Source: Halomonas sp. SSL-5 (GTDB lineage: Bacteria; Pseudomonadota; Gammaproteobacteria; Pseudomonadales; Halomonadaceae). From it: 64,000 nucleotides of DNA. Shown piece after piece: positions 37,151 through 47,557 of the stretch. A model generated the notes under the pieces. The model had not been told where the DNA came from, searched no databases, and saw nothing but the letters and a program-made list of their open reading frames with translations. Made by a program: the position numbers and the translations under genes. The number at the start of each line of letters is the position of its first letter. Position 1 is the first letter of the stretch. The stretch is from contig NZ_JAUYWF010000005.1 in the NCBI RefSeq assembly GCF_030708455.1, positions 202,269 to 266,268 on the forward strand. Direction: 5' to 3'.

Positions 37151-37260
37151 GGCGCCGGGGACAGGTCGTAGGGGAGGTCCGAGGACCAGGGATGGCTGAG
37201 GTAGCGTACATGGACGTATTCACAGCGCCTCCCCGAAGGCCTGTCGCCGGATCAGCCCCG
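37151..37260. repeat. Extragenic imperfect palindrome between rpsO and pnp
   Basis: The arms 37160-37177 and 37228-37245 (GACAGGTCGTAGGGGAGG and CCTCCCCGAAGGCCTGTC) match at most of 18 positions. The centre holds GCGTACATGGACGTATTC. It looks like a dispersed intergenic palindromic element. It lies in the pnp leader and may be processed as RNA, as the E. coli pnp leader is by RNase III. Confidence 0.55.
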
Positions 37261-37375
37261 GTGATGTCTGGGCGGAAATGTCGCTATCCGGTGGCCGCGG
37301 GGCGCGTCAACCCCTAAAATGGTCGGCGAGTCGAAACGACCCAAACACAGAAAAGTAGATATGAAGGAAGTCGCC

Positions 37376-39511
37376 GTGAATCCGGTCAAGAAGACATTTC
37401 AGTACGGTCGCAGCACCGTCACCCTGGAAACCGGGCGCATCGCCCGCCAGGCCACCGGTGCCGTGATGGTCACCATGGACGATACCGTGGTGCTGTGCAC
37501 CGTGGTCGCCAAGAAGGAGGCCAATCCTGCCCAGCCCTTCTTCCCGCTGGGGGTGTTCTACCAGGAGAAGACCTACGCGGTCGGCAAGATCCCCGGCGGC
37601 TTCTTCAAGCGCGAGGGGCGTCCCACCGAGAAGGAGACCCTCACCTCGCGGCTGATCGACCGTCCGATCCGGCCGCTCTTCCCCAAGGGCTTCATGAACG
37701 AGGTGCAGGTCGTCTGTACCGTGCTCTCCACCGATCGCAACCATGATCCGGATATCGCGGCGCTGCTGGGCACCTCCGCGGCCCTGGCCATCTCCGGCGT
37801 GCCCTTCAACGGCCCCATCGGGGCGGCCCGCGTCGGCTTCGACGAGGAGAAGGGCTACTTCCTCAACCCCACCGTCGAGGAGCTCGCCAGCTCCGAGCTG
37901 GACATGGTCGTCGCCGGTACCGAGAAGGCGGTACTGATGGTGGAGTCCGAGGCCGATGAGCTGCTCGAGGACGAGATGCTCGGCGCCGTGCTCTACGGCC
38001 ATATGGAGATGCAGGTCGCCATCCAGGCCATCAACGAGCTGGTCGCCGAGGCCGGCAAGCCGAAGTGGGACTGGCAGGCACCGGCGGAGAACACCGCGCT
38101 CAAGGCCACCCTCGCCGAGGCCTTCGAGGCCCGCGTGGGCGAGGCCTATCGCATCACCGACAAGATGCAGCGCCAGGACGCCCTCTCCGCCCTCAAGGCC
38201 GAGGCGGTCGAGCAGCTGGCCGGAGAGGAAGACGGCAAGTTCGACAGCGACGAGGTCAAGGGCGCCTTCTCGGGCCTGGAGAAGCGCGTGGTGCGCCATC
38301 GCGTGGTCAAGGGCGAGCCGCGCATCGATGGCCGCGATCACAAGACCGTGCGCCCGCTGGATATCGAGGTCGGCGGCCTGCCCAAGACCCACGGTTCGGC
38401 GATCTTCACCCGCGGCGAGACCCAGGCCATCGTGGTGGCGACCCTGGGCACCCTGCGCGACTCCCAGCTGATCGAGTCGCTGGAGGGTGAGCGCAAGGAT
38501 CGCTTCCTGCTGCACTACAACTTCCCTCCCTACAGCGTGGGCGAGGCCGGCTTCATGGGCGGCCCCAAGCGTCGCGAGATCGGCCATGGTCGCCTGGCCC
38601 GTCGCGGCGTGCAGGCGATGCTGCCCGACGAGGCGGACTTCCCCTACACCATCCGCGTGGTCTCGGAGATCACCGAGTCCAACGGCTCCAGCTCCATGGC
38701 GTCCGTGTGTGGCTCCTCGCTGGCCCTGATGGACGCCGGCGTGCCGATGAAGGCCCCGGTGGCGGGCATCGCCATGGGCCTGGTCAAGGACGCCGATGGC
38801 TTCGCGGTGCTGACCGATATCCTGGGTGACGAGGACCACCTCGGCGACATGGACTTCAAGGTGGCCGGCTCCGCCGAGGGCGTCACCGCCCTGCAGATGG
38901 ACATCAAGATCGAGGGCATCAACGAGGAGATCATGGAGCAGGCGCTGCAGCAGGCGCTGGAAGCGCGTCTCGGCATCCTCGAGCAGATGAATGCGGTGAT
39001 CGCCCAGAGCCGTGCCGAGGTCTCCGAGAACGCCCCCTCCATGGCCACCATCAAGATCGCCCCGGACAAGATCCGCGACGTCATCGGCAAGGGCGGCGCC
39101 ACCATCCGCAAGATCTGCGAGGACACCGGCGCCTCCATCGACCTCGACGACGACGGCACCGTGCGTATCTACGCCGAGGACAAGTCGGCGGCCAAGGCGG
39201 CCATCGATACCGTGCTGGCGATCACCGCCGAGCCCGAGATCGGCAAGCTCTACCGCGGCAAGGTGGTGCGCATCGCCGACTTCGGCGCCTTCGTTAACAT
39301 CATGCCCGGCACCGACGGCCTGGTGCACATCTCCCAGATCGTGCCGGAGCGGGTCAACGACGTGCGTGACTTCCTCAACGAGGGCGACGAGCCCATCGTC
39401 AAGGTGCTCGATATCGACAACCGCAACCGGGTGAAGCTCACCATCAAGGAGATCACCCCGGAAGAGAAGGCGGCGTTCGAGGCCGAAGCGGCCGCCGAGC
39501 CCGAGCTGTAA
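37376..39511 (+). CDS. pnp: Polyribonucleotide nucleotidyltransferase (PNPase)
   Basis: A 711-residue trimeric 3'-5' phosphorolytic exoribonuclease and degradosome component. Two RNase PH-like cores are visible (first with [34 protein letters not shown], second with [24 protein letters not shown]), then a KH domain ([22 protein letters not shown]) and an S1 domain ([33 protein letters not shown]). GTG at 37376 after AAGGAAG gives [20 protein letters not shown] and the family length; upstream ATG 37361 is the alternative. Confidence 0.98.
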   Translation: MNPVKKTFQYGRSTVTLETGRIARQATGAVMVTMDDTVVLCTVVAKKEANPAQPFFPLGVFYQEKTYAVGKIPGGFFKREGRPTEKETLTSRLIDRPIRPLFPKGFMNEVQVVCTVLSTDRNHDPDIAALLGTSAALAISGVPFNGPIGAARVGFDEEKGYFLNPTVEELASSELDMVVAGTEKAVLMVESEADELLEDEMLGAVLYGHMEMQVAIQAINELVAEAGKPKWDWQAPAENTALKATLAEAFEARVGEAYRITDKMQRQDALSALKAEAVEQLAGEEDGKFDSDEVKGAFSGLEKRVVRHRVVKGEPRIDGRDHKTVRPLDIEVGGLPKTHGSAIFTRGETQAIVVATLGTLRDSQLIESLEGERKDRFLLHYNFPPYSVGEAGFMGGPKRREIGHGRLARRGVQAMLPDEADFPYTIRVVSEITESNGSSSMASVCGSSLALMDAGVPMKAPVAGIAMGLVKDADGFAVLTDILGDEDHLGDMDFKVAGSAEGVTALQMDIKIEGINEEIMEQALQQALEARLGILEQMNAVIAQSRAEVSENAPSMATIKIAPDKIRDVIGKGGATIRKICEDTGASIDLDDDGTVRIYAEDKSAAKAAIDTVLAITAEPEIGKLYRGKVVRIADFGAFVNIMPGTDGLVHISQIVPERVNDVRDFLNEGDEPIVKVLDIDNRNRVKLTIKEITPEEKAAFEAEAAAEPEL

Positions 39512-39559
39512 GAACCGCCTTCGGCGAGCTGAAAGCTGTAAGCCTGAAGCTGGAAGAAA

Positions 39560-39600
39560 AACCGCCCCCGCAGCCTGGCTGCGGGGGCGGTTCTTTATTT
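39560..39600 (+). terminator. Intrinsic terminator of pnp
   Basis: A 15-bp stem (39560-39574 with 39578-39592) with a 3-nt loop, followed by CTTTATTT. It is preceded by a short AGCTG/AAGC-rich stretch at 39528-39553. Confidence 0.9.
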
Positions 39601-39618
39601 CTGGCTTATAGGAAGCGA

Positions 39619-39770
39619 TGATTCATGTCGCGAGCGATGAGAGGCTGATCGCCGCCGGAGCGCAGGAACCGGAGTGTAGCTCGCTACATGAGGATTCCGA
39701 TCGGACCGGCGCCCCGGCACCGCCGGCGGTCAGGGCTTTTCACAAAGAGCCGGAGCGCAGCAATGAATCA
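39619..39770. repeat. 152-bp extragenic palindromic element between pnp and the thiolase gene
   Basis: The ends are inverted, TGATTCAT and ATGAATCA. Inside, CTGATCGCCGCCGG faces CCGCCGGCGGTCAG, and in the centre GGAACCGGAGTGTAGC faces GCTACATGAGGATTCC around TC. CGGAGCGCAG occurs twice. The nested arrangement suggests a structured mobile or REP-like element; no coding potential is seen. Confidence 0.6.
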
Positions 39771-39778
39771 GTGTTTCC

Positions 39779-40954
39779 TCAGCGCTCGATGGCGAGCGCC
39801 ACGCCCTGCCCACCGCCGATGCACAGGGTGGCCAGGCCCTTCTTGGCGTCCCGGGCGATCATCTCATGGACCAGGGTCACCAGGATGCGGCAGCCGGAGG
39901 CACCGATGGGGTGGCCGATGGCGATGGCGCCGCCGTTGACGTTGATCTTGCTGGCATCCCAGCCCAGCTCCTTGTTGACGGAGAGGGCCTGGGCGGCGAA
40001 GGCCTCGTTGGCCTCGACCAGGTCGAGGTCATCGAGGCTCCAGCCGGCCTTCTCGAGGCAGCGGCGGGTGGCCGGGGCCGGGCCGATGCCCATGATGCTC
40101 GGGTCGACGCCGGCATTGCTGTAGGCCTTGATGCGCGCCAGCGGCTCGAGGCCCAGGGCCTTGGCCTTCTCGGCGCTGCACAGCATCACCACGGCGGCAC
40201 CATCGTTGATGGAAGAGGCGTTGCCGGCGGTGACGGAACCGTCCTTCTTGAACGCCGGGCGCATGCCGCCGAGCTTCTCGGCAGTCACGTCGCGCGGGCC
40301 CTCGTCGGTGTCGAAGACCACCGGGTCGCCCTTGCGCTGGGGGATCTCCACCGGGACGATCTGCCCCTTGAACTTGCCCTCGCGGATGGCGGCGGCGGCC
40401 TTCTGCTGGGAGCCGGCGGCAAACTCGTCCATCTCCTCGCGGGTGATGCCGTACTTCTCGGCCAGGTTCTCGGCGGTGATGCCCATGTGGTAGTTGTTGA
40501 AGGCATCCCACAGGCCGTCGTGTACCATGCTGTCCACCGCCTTCCAGTCGCCCATGCGCTGGCCGTTGCGCGAGTTGGGCAGCACGTGGGGCGAGGCGGA
40601 CATGTTCTCCTGACCGCCGGCGATGACCAGCTCGGCGTCACCGCAGCGGATCGCCTGGGTGGCCAGGTGCAGCGCCTTGAGACCGGAGCCGCAGACCTTG
40701 TTGATGGTCATGGCCGGCACGGCATCGGGCAGGCCGGCCTTGATGGCCGCCTGGCGGGCGGGGTTCTGGCCGACCCCGGCGGTGAGCACCTGACCCAGCA
40801 GCACCTCGTCCACCTGGTCGCCGGCGACGCCGGTGGAGGCCAGGATATCCTTGATGACCAGGGCACCCAGGTCACTGGCGGGGATGCCGGCCAGGGAGCC
40901 TCCGAAGGAACCGACGGCGGTACGGCGGGCGGCAACGATAACCACTTCTTGCAT
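39779..40954 (-). CDS. Acetyl-CoA C-acetyltransferase (thiolase)
   Basis: A 391-residue thiolase condensing two acetyl-CoA to acetoacetyl-CoA, or the reverse in degradation; candidates are PhaA (polyhydroxybutyrate) and AtoB. Catalytic residues: Cys in [12 protein letters not shown] (about 88), His in [14 protein letters not shown] (about 348) and Cys in [12 protein letters not shown] (about 378). Length equals the family norm. No phaB or other pathway gene is adjacent, so the physiological role is open. It is the last gene on the reverse block and has 158 bp to panD. Confidence 0.93.
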   Translation of the reverse strand: MQEVVIVAARRTAVGSFGGSLAGIPASDLGALVIKDILASTGVAGDQVDEVLLGQVLTAGVGQNPARQAAIKAGLPDAVPAMTINKVCGSGLKALHLATQAIRCGDAELVIAGGQENMSASPHVLPNSRNGQRMGDWKAVDSMVHDGLWDAFNNYHMGITAENLAEKYGITREEMDEFAAGSQQKAAAAIREGKFKGQIVPVEIPQRKGDPVVFDTDEGPRDVTAEKLGGMRPAFKKDGSVTAGNASSINDGAAVVMLCSAEKAKALGLEPLARIKAYSNAGVDPSIMGIGPAPATRRCLEKAGWSLDDLDLVEANEAFAAQALSVNKELGWDASKINVNGGAIAIGHPIGASGCRILVTLVHEMIARDAKKGLATLCIGGGQGVALAIER

Positions 40955-41112
40955 GTGAGCACTCTCCTCGCTGGAAAGACGGACTTGCGGTCTTGTCGCG
41001 ACAGCCGGACACGACCTGGCCTTTCAGCATAGGGGAGTCTTGTGCGGCGCCGCAATGTTTGCGTGGCGGCAATTGGTTGTAGGCAGGCGCTGCCCACTCG
41101 CCGCCCTCGGGC

Positions 41113-41493
41113 TCAGGCCATCTGGACGGGGATCGCGTGGCTGGTATGGCTGACATGGTTGCCTTCCTGGAGGTAGACCAGGGCGGGCTGATGCTGCTCC
41201 AGCTCGGTATCGCTGTAGTGGGCGTAGCTGCAGATGATCACGCGCTCACCTTCGCTGGCCAGGTGGGCGGCGGCGCCGTTGACCGAGATCACCTTCGAGC
41301 CCTCCTCGGCACGGATGGCGTAGGTGGTGAAGCGCTGGCCATTCTCGACATTGTAGATCTGGATCTGCTCGTTCTCGCGAATGCCGGCCATGTCGAGCAG
41401 CTCGCCGTCGATGGCGCAGGAGCCCTCGTAGTTGAGCACGGCGTGGGTGACGCGGGCCATGTGCAGCTTGGCCTTGAGCATGATGGTGTACAT
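41113..41493 (-). CDS. panD: Aspartate 1-decarboxylase PanD
   Basis: A 126-residue pyruvoyl enzyme making beta-alanine from aspartate for pantothenate. The self-cleavage site Gly24-Ser25 is in [14 protein letters not shown], which yields the pyruvoyl group. The N-terminus [20 protein letters not shown] matches the E. coli length, so the first ATG is kept. It follows panC by 27 bp in the panB-panC-panD run. Confidence 0.98.
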   Translation of the reverse strand: MYTIMLKAKLHMARVTHAVLNYEGSCAIDGELLDMAGIRENEQIQIYNVENGQRFTTYAIRAEEGSKVISVNGAAAHLASEGERVIICSYAHYSDTELEQHQPALVYLQEGNHVSHTSHAIPVQMA

Positions 41494-41520
41494 GGAAACA
41501 GGGTCCTCCAGTGGGCTGCC

Positions 41521-42369
41521 TCAGTGGGGCAGGGTCAGGGTCAGGTTGTCGATCAGCCGGGTGGTGCCCAGCCGGGCGGCGGCGAGCAGTACCGCCTCGC
41601 GGGTGGTGGCGGTGACCGGCCCCAGGTCGGCGGCACGCAGCTCGAGGTAGTCGGGAGCGAAGCCGGCCTCCGCGAGGCGTGTGTGGCCGTGCGCGAGGAG
41701 CGCAGGCGCCTCGCCACCGGACTCCAGGCCATCGCGCAGCTCGCACAGGGTGGCGTAGAGGCACGGGGCGATGGCGCGCTGCTCGGGGCTCAGGTAGCCG
41801 TTGCGCGAGGAGAGCGCCAGGCCATCCTCGGCGCGCACGATGGGCACGCCGACGATCTCGATGGGGAAGTGCAGGTCGGCGACCAGGCGCCGGATCACCG
41901 CCAGCTGCTGGTAGTCCTTCTCGCCGAAGCAGGCGAGGTCGGGCTGCACCAGGTTGAAGAGCATGCCGACCACCGTGGAGACGCCGTCGAAGTGGCCAGG
42001 GCGCGAGGCGCCGCACAGACCCTCGCTGACCTCGGGCACCACGATGCGGGTCTGGGCCGCGAGGCCGCGGGGATAGACGGTGGCGGTGTCGGGGGCGAAC
42101 AGCAGGTCGCAGCCGGCCGCCTCGAGGCGTGCCTGGTCAGACTCCAGGGTGCGCGGGTAGGCGTCGAGGTCCTCGCCTGCGCCGAACTGCAGCGGGTTGA
42201 CGAAGATGGTGGCGATCACCACCTCGGCCCGCTCGCGGGCGGCGGCGACCAGCCTCAGGTGGCCGTCGTGGAGGTTGCCCATGGTAGGCACCAGGGCGAT
42301 GCGATCGCCGCGACGACGGGCGTCGCCCAGCGCCTCGCGCAGGGCGGATATCTCTCTCAGGGTTCGCAT
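41521..42369 (-). CDS. panC: Pantothenate synthetase PanC
   Basis: A 282-residue ATP-dependent ligase joining pantoate and beta-alanine. Motifs: [15 protein letters not shown] (HxGH-type nucleotide binding), [15 protein letters not shown] [35 protein letters not shown], and [10 protein letters not shown] (KMSKS-equivalent). The start at 42369 ([14 protein letters not shown]) gives the family length; the frame stays open upstream across the panB junction. Confidence 0.97.
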   Translation of the reverse strand: MRTLREISALREALGDARRRGDRIALVPTMGNLHDGHLRLVAAARERAEVVIATIFVNPLQFGAGEDLDAYPRTLESDQARLEAAGCDLLFAPDTATVYPRGLAAQTRIVVPEVSEGLCGASRPGHFDGVSTVVGMLFNLVQPDLACFGEKDYQQLAVIRRLVADLHFPIEIVGVPIVRAEDGLALSSRNGYLSPEQRAIAPCLYATLCELRDGLESGGEAPALLAHGHTRLAEAGFAPDYLELRAADLGPVTATTREAVLLAAARLGTTRLIDNLTLTLPH

Positions 42370-42400
42370 GGCAACGTTCCGGCTGGAAGCGGTAGTTAAC

Positions 42401-42440
42401 ACCGTGTTTGAAAACCGTGTTTGAAAACCGTAGTCAAAAA
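42401..42440. repeat. Tandem 13-bp repeat at the panB stop
   Basis: ACCGTGTTTGAAA occurs twice head to tail (42401-42413 and 42414-42426), followed by a degenerate third copy that overlaps the panB stop codon (42434-42436). Confidence 0.85.
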
Positions 42441-43225
42441 CAGTGCTCCTCGGCGGGGAAGCGCCGCGCCTTGACGTCCTCGTGGTAGCGTCGGAAGGCA
42501 CCATGGATGTCATCGGCCTCGGCCATGAAGTTCTTGACGAAGCGCGGCTTGCGCCCCGGGGTGACGTCGAGCATGTCGTGCATGACCAGTATCTGGCCGT
42601 CGGTGTCGGGTCCGGCGCCGATGCCGATCACCGGCACGTCGAGGGCCTCGCTGACGGCGCGCCCCAGGCTCGCCGGCACGCACTCGAGCAGGATCACCGA
42701 GGCGCCGGCCTCGACCAGGGTGCGGGCGTCCTCGAGGATCTGGCTGGCGCGCTCGGCATCCCGCCCCTGCACCTTGTAGCCGCCCAGCTGGTAGACGGTC
42801 TGAGGCGTCAGGCCCAGGTGGGCGCACACCGGCACGCCGCGACGGGTCAGCTCACGGATGCCGTCGGCCATCCACGCCTCGCCCTCCACCTTGACCAGCT
42901 CGGCCCCGGCACGCATCAGCTCGCCGGCGTTCTCCAGCAGGCGCTCGGTGCTGGCATTGCCCATGAAGGGCAGGTCGACCATCAGCAGGCTGGCGCCCTT
43001 GCCACGGGCCACGCAGCGGGTGTGATAGCAGATATCCTCCAGGGTGACCGGCAGGGTGCTGGCATGGCCCTGCAGGACCATGCCCAGGGAGTCGCCCACC
43101 AGCAGCACCTCGATGCCGGCATCGCTGGCGGCCCTGGCGAAGGAGGCGTCGTAGGCGGTCAGGGAGCTGAAGGTGTCACCGGCGCGCTTGTAGGCCTGCA
43201 GCGTGCTCAGGGTGATGGGTTTCAT
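42434..43225 (-). CDS. panB: 3-methyl-2-oxobutanoate hydroxymethyltransferase PanB
   Basis: A 263-residue TIM-barrel enzyme transferring a hydroxymethyl group from methylene-tetrahydrofolate to ketoisovalerate, first step of pantoate synthesis. Features: [60 protein letters not shown] and [21 protein letters not shown]. It is downstream of folK (66 bp) and upstream of panC. Confidence 0.98.
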   Translation of the reverse strand: MKPITLSTLQAYKRAGDTFSSLTAYDASFARAASDAGIEVLLVGDSLGMVLQGHASTLPVTLEDICYHTRCVARGKGASLLMVDLPFMGNASTERLLENAGELMRAGAELVKVEGEAWMADGIRELTRRGVPVCAHLGLTPQTVYQLGGYKVQGRDAERASQILEDARTLVEAGASVILLECVPASLGRAVSEALDVPVIGIGAGPDTDGQILVMHDMLDVTPGRKPRFVKNFMAEADDIHGAFRRYHEDVKARRFPAEEHCF

Positions 43226-43275
43226 GGCGTGCTCTCTCGTTTGTGACGTCGGGTCGCGGCGCGGCGTGCCGGCCC

Positions 43276-43356
43276 GTGTAACCCGCGATTGTTACCCGAA
43301 TGGCCGCGTTGTGTCGATGGGTAACACTTGTCGGCCGTTGCCGACGCTGGGTAACA
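43276..43356. repeat. Cluster of TGTTACCC/GGGTAACA half sites at the folK-panB junction
   Basis: TGTTACCC at 43290-43297 faces GGGTAACA at 43319-43326 and again at 43349-43356; a related GTGTAACCC is at 43276-43284. The first unit continues GAATGGC, nearly identical to TGTTACCCGGATGGC upstream of the crcZ-like promoter at 45964. The same half sites could be bound by CbrB or be a dispersed repeat. Confidence 0.5.
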
Positions 43357-43834
43357 CCCGCAGTGTCGCTTCGTCGGCGTGCGCGGCGTCCAGGTCGGCC
43401 AGCCGCCGGCCATCGGGCAGCCGCGTCCGCGGAGCCACCGCCAGCAGCGGCACCAGCACGAAGGCGCGCCGGGTCATCTCCGGGTGCGGCACCGTCAGCC
43501 GCGGCAGGCACAGGCGGCTGTCATCGAACAGTAGCAGATCCAGGTCGAGGGTGCGGGGCCCCCAGCGGCGCGCTCGCACGCGGCGGTGACGCTGCTCCAG
43601 GGCCTGTAGCTGGTCGAGCAGGGCCAGCGGCGAGAGACGGGTCTCCAGGCAGGCCACGGCATTGATGAAGTCGGGTTGATCCCGGGGGCCGACGGGGCGG
43701 CTGGCATACAGCCTTGATGCGGCGATGCGCCGCGTCAGCGGCAGCCGGTCGAGCGCCTCGAGGGCCGTCTCGACCTGTCGCCGGGGGTCGGCGAGGTTGC
43801 TGCCCAGGCCGACCCAGGCGCGGTGCGCGCTCAT
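43292..43834 (-). CDS. folK: HPPK, 2-amino-4-hydroxy-6-hydroxymethyldihydropteridine diphosphokinase FolK
   Basis: A 180-residue pyrophosphokinase that activates the pterin for FolP. Motifs: AWVGLGSNLADPRRQVETAL, YASRPVGPRDQPDFINAV, RWGPRTLDLDLLLFDD and VPHPEMTRRAFVLVPLLAVAP. The start at 43834 overlaps the pcnB stop by ATGA. The last 20 codons are built from the TGTTACCC repeats described at 43276-43356 and are probably not conserved. Confidence 0.96.
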   Translation of the reverse strand: MSAHRAWVGLGSNLADPRRQVETALEALDRLPLTRRIAASRLYASRPVGPRDQPDFINAVACLETRLSPLALLDQLQALEQRHRRVRARRWGPRTLDLDLLLFDDSRLCLPRLTVPHPEMTRRAFVLVPLLAVAPRTRLPDGRRLADLDAAHADEATLRVLPSVGNGRQVLPIDTTRPFG

Positions 43835-45240
43835 GCCTCGGGGCTGCCGCCACCGTTGTCGCGGCGGGGCTTGCGCCGGCGGCGCCGTTTCTTGCGGCCG
43901 GGCTTGCCGCTGCCGGCGGGATTGGCGCCGGCCTTGTCGAGCAGGCGGGCCTGTTCGTGCTCGTCGGCCTTCTGGAAGGCGGTCCACCAGTCGCCGAGCC
44001 CGGGGGTGAGCTCGCCGGCCGCTTCGCGCAGCAGCAGCAGGTCATAGGCGGCGCGGAAGCGCGGATGCTCGCGGGTCTGGAACACCCGGCGACCGCGGCG
44101 CAGCGGCAGGCGCTGCTGGAGGTCCCAGATGTCGCGCATGGGCAGGCTGAAGCGCTTGGGGATCGACACGTGCTGGAGCTGGCGCGAGATCACCAGCTGG
44201 GAGGCGGCCTGCAGGGCGGGGATCGGCGGCAGGCCATTGGCCTCCTGCTCGGCCTGGCGCTGCACCACCGGCCCCCACAGCATGGCGGCGAACAGGAAGG
44301 CCGGGGTCACCGGGCGCTCCTCCTGGATGCGGCGGTCGGTGCTGGCCAGCGCCTCCTCGACCAGGCGCTCGGCCCAGGGCAGCTCGTCCATGGCCTCGGA
44401 TGCCTCGGGGAAGAGCATCTCGAACAGGCCGTAGTGGCGCAGCAGGCGGAACGTCTCGACGCCGTGACCGGCCATGAACAGCTTGAGCACCTCGTCGAAG
44501 AGCCGCGCCGGGGGGATCTGCAGCATCAAGGGGGCGAGCTCGCGGATCGGGGCCTCGCTGGACGGGGCCAGCTGGAAGTCGAGCTTGCCCGCAAAGCGCA
44601 CGGCGCGCAGCATGCGCACCGGATCCTCGCGGTAGCGGGTCGCCGGGTCACCGATCAGTCGCAGGGTGCGGGCCTCGATGTCGCGAACGCCGTTGGCGAA
44701 GTCGTGGATCGAGAAGTCGGCGATGCTGTAATAGAGGGCGTTGATGGTGAAGTCGCGGCGCAGGGCGTCTTCCTGGATGTTGCCCCAGACGTTGTCGCGC
44801 AGCAGCAGGCCGTCGTCGGACTGCTGGGAGATATGGTCGGCGTGGTCATCGTTGGGCTTGCCACGGAAGGTGGTGACCTCGATCACCTCGCGGCCGAAGC
44901 GCACGTGGACGATGCGGAAGCGGCGGCCGATGATCCGCGAGTTGCGGAACAGCCCCTTCACCTCCTCCGGCGTGGCGTCGGTGGCCACATCGAAGTCCTT
45001 GGGCATGCGCCCCAGCAGGGAGTCACGGATGCAGCCGCCGACCAGGTACGCCTCGAAGCCGGCGTTGTGCAGCCGATAGAGGACCTTGAGGGCGGCATCG
45101 CTGAAGTGCTGGCGCGATACCGGATGCTCCTGGCGGGGAATGACGCGAACTTCGGGCACGCCGGCGGCGGCCTCGGTGCCGAACAGCGACTTCAGGCTCT
45201 CGCCGGGGCTCTGCAGAAAACGGGTAAATCCTTTGAACAT
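43831..45240 (-). CDS. pcnB: Poly(A) polymerase I PcnB
   Basis: A 469-residue class II nucleotidyltransferase that adds poly(A) to RNAs and speeds their decay. The catalytic block is AYLVGGCIRDSLLGRMPKDFDVATDATPEEVKGLF with the GG and DxD residues; REDPVRMLRAVRFAGKLDFQLAP follows, and the C-terminus is very basic (GKPGRKKRRRRRKPRRD). The start at 45240 (MFKGFTRFLQ) is supported by family length. The frame remains open 471 bp upstream through the non-coding RNA region, which is not regarded as coding. Confidence 0.95.
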   Translation of the reverse strand: MFKGFTRFLQSPGESLKSLFGTEAAAGVPEVRVIPRQEHPVSRQHFSDAALKVLYRLHNAGFEAYLVGGCIRDSLLGRMPKDFDVATDATPEEVKGLFRNSRIIGRRFRIVHVRFGREVIEVTTFRGKPNDDHADHISQQSDDGLLLRDNVWGNIQEDALRRDFTINALYYSIADFSIHDFANGVRDIEARTLRLIGDPATRYREDPVRMLRAVRFAGKLDFQLAPSSEAPIRELAPLMLQIPPARLFDEVLKLFMAGHGVETFRLLRHYGLFEMLFPEASEAMDELPWAERLVEEALASTDRRIQEERPVTPAFLFAAMLWGPVVQRQAEQEANGLPPIPALQAASQLVISRQLQHVSIPKRFSLPMRDIWDLQQRLPLRRGRRVFQTREHPRFRAAYDLLLLREAAGELTPGLGDWWTAFQKADEHEQARLLDKAGANPAGSGKPGRKKRRRRRKPRRDNGGGSPEA

Positions 45241-45355
45241 GCGGCGATTTCGACTCGCAAGGCGGAGAAAGCTCGTGGAAAGCGTGTAAAAGCGTGAGTG
45301 TAGCGGACCCCCGTAAGCTTGCATAGCGCCGGTGACGGGGCCAGGTGGCCACACG

Positions 45356-45863
45356 TAGAAGGGGGAGGCCGATGGCCTCCCCCTCAAAGCAACGATGCAG
45401 CGTCCCTGCTGCTTGATTCTTCTTCGTGATGGCACATCGCCTTGAATACGCACCGCAGTCACCAAGGAGTTCAGGCAAGCAGTGTTGTTATCCTTGTTGG
45501 CGCTCCCGGGGGTAACCGCCTCGTATTCAAAACAATAATCCAACCACGACGGCAGTGAATCTGCCTTCCCCCGGCGTCTTGGTGTTGTTTCCGGGGGTGC
45601 GCCTCGCGTGCCCGTTGTTCTTGTTGTGGGCGTGGCTGGCGCGTCGCGTCCTGAGTCTTCCGGTGCCTCGGGCTGCTGTTGTTGTTCGGGCCGAGGGGCC
45701 GGGCACGTCAATCCATTGTTCTTGTTGGTTTCGTGCCGCTAGCGGCACTGGCCCACATCGCCTGGAATTGTTCTTGGCAAGGCGGTCGTGGGCCAGTGTC
45801 ATCCGGGCTGCGCTGTTGTTGTTGTGGCGGGCAGCGGATGACGACGGAAGTTGTTTTTCTTGT
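45356..45863 (-). ncRNA. crcZ: CrcZ-like Hfq/Crc-sequestering small RNA (candidate)
   Basis: About 508 nt on the minus strand between cbrB and pcnB, the exact place of crcZ in Pseudomonas. It starts ACAAGAAAAACAAC after a sigma-54 promoter. Nine A-rich patches of AAnAAnAA type are visible, at about 45863-45851, 45826-45814, 45776-45767, 45734-45715, 45690-45676, 45627-45614, 45592-45578, 45500-45481 and 45427-45411; typical cores are AACAAGAACAA and AACAACAACA. GC-rich segments separate them. It ends at the hairpin 45361-45383. Family knowledge: such motifs bind Hfq with Crc and relieve catabolite repression. Ends are inferred. Confidence 0.8.
45361..45383 (-). terminator. Hairpin ending the crcZ-like RNA
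   Basis: A perfect 10-bp stem GGGGGAGGCC/GGCCTCCCCC with a 3-nt loop. On the minus strand it is followed by TTCTAC, a weak U tract, so some read-through to pcnB is likely. Confidence 0.7.
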
Positions 45864-45873
45864 CCTGTTATAT

Positions 45874-45889
45874 AGCAGGCGACATGCCA
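45874..45889 (-). promoter_or_regulatory. Sigma-54 (-24/-12) promoter of the crcZ-like RNA
   Basis: On the minus strand TGGCATGTCGCCTGCT matches TGGCACG-N4-TTGCW at 10 of 12 defined positions, with the invariant GG and GC exactly 10 bp apart. The predicted start is 45863. The AT-rich stretch 45891-45925 upstream could be bent by IHF. Confidence 0.8.
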
Positions 45890-45963
45890 GGCTTTGTTTT
45901 TTCTATTTTATTCAGCTAGTTGCATTGGTGGGTGGGCAGGGCATCGCCGGGTGGAGGGGTGAG

Positions 45964-46014
45964 TGTTACCCGGATGGCACCGTATTGGGGCCCTGTCTGT
46001 GTGGGACGGTAACA
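45964..46014 (-). promoter_or_regulatory. Candidate CbrB upstream activation site
   Basis: TGTTACC at 45964-45970 and GGTAACA at 46008-46014 form a perfect 7-bp inverted repeat spaced by 37 bp, 75-125 bp upstream of the -24 box. TGTTAC/GTAACA are the half sites reported for CbrB in Pseudomonas putida (as I recall with a 14-bp spacer), so the spacing here differs. The rest of 46015-46162, up to the cbrB stop, is GC-rich and holds no gene I can support. Confidence 0.55.
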
Positions 46015-46162
46015 AATGGTGCGTGGCCGGCCCGACACGTGGGGCGAGGGCCCGGCGGGCGGCCGAGGGAGGGGGCTTGCACCTTGGTCTAAGGCGCCCC
46101 GCTTCGAGTACGCCCTGGCCGGGCGAAGGGTGGTCTCGGCCTGGTCAGCAGGGGGGCAGGAA

Positions 46163-47553
<1,391 letters not shown>

Positions 47554-47557
<4 letters not shown>

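Noticed and set aside
45241..45711. Upstream extension of the pcnB frame through the crcZ-like region
   Set aside because: The extra 157 residues are rich in Gln, Pro, Arg and Thr and unlike PcnB. The pattern is explained by the CA motifs of the RNA. The normal start is at 45240.
46015..46162. Additional terminator after cbrB
   Set aside because: GCGCCTT/AAGGTGC around 46100 can pair but has a G-T pair and no T-run; not convincing.
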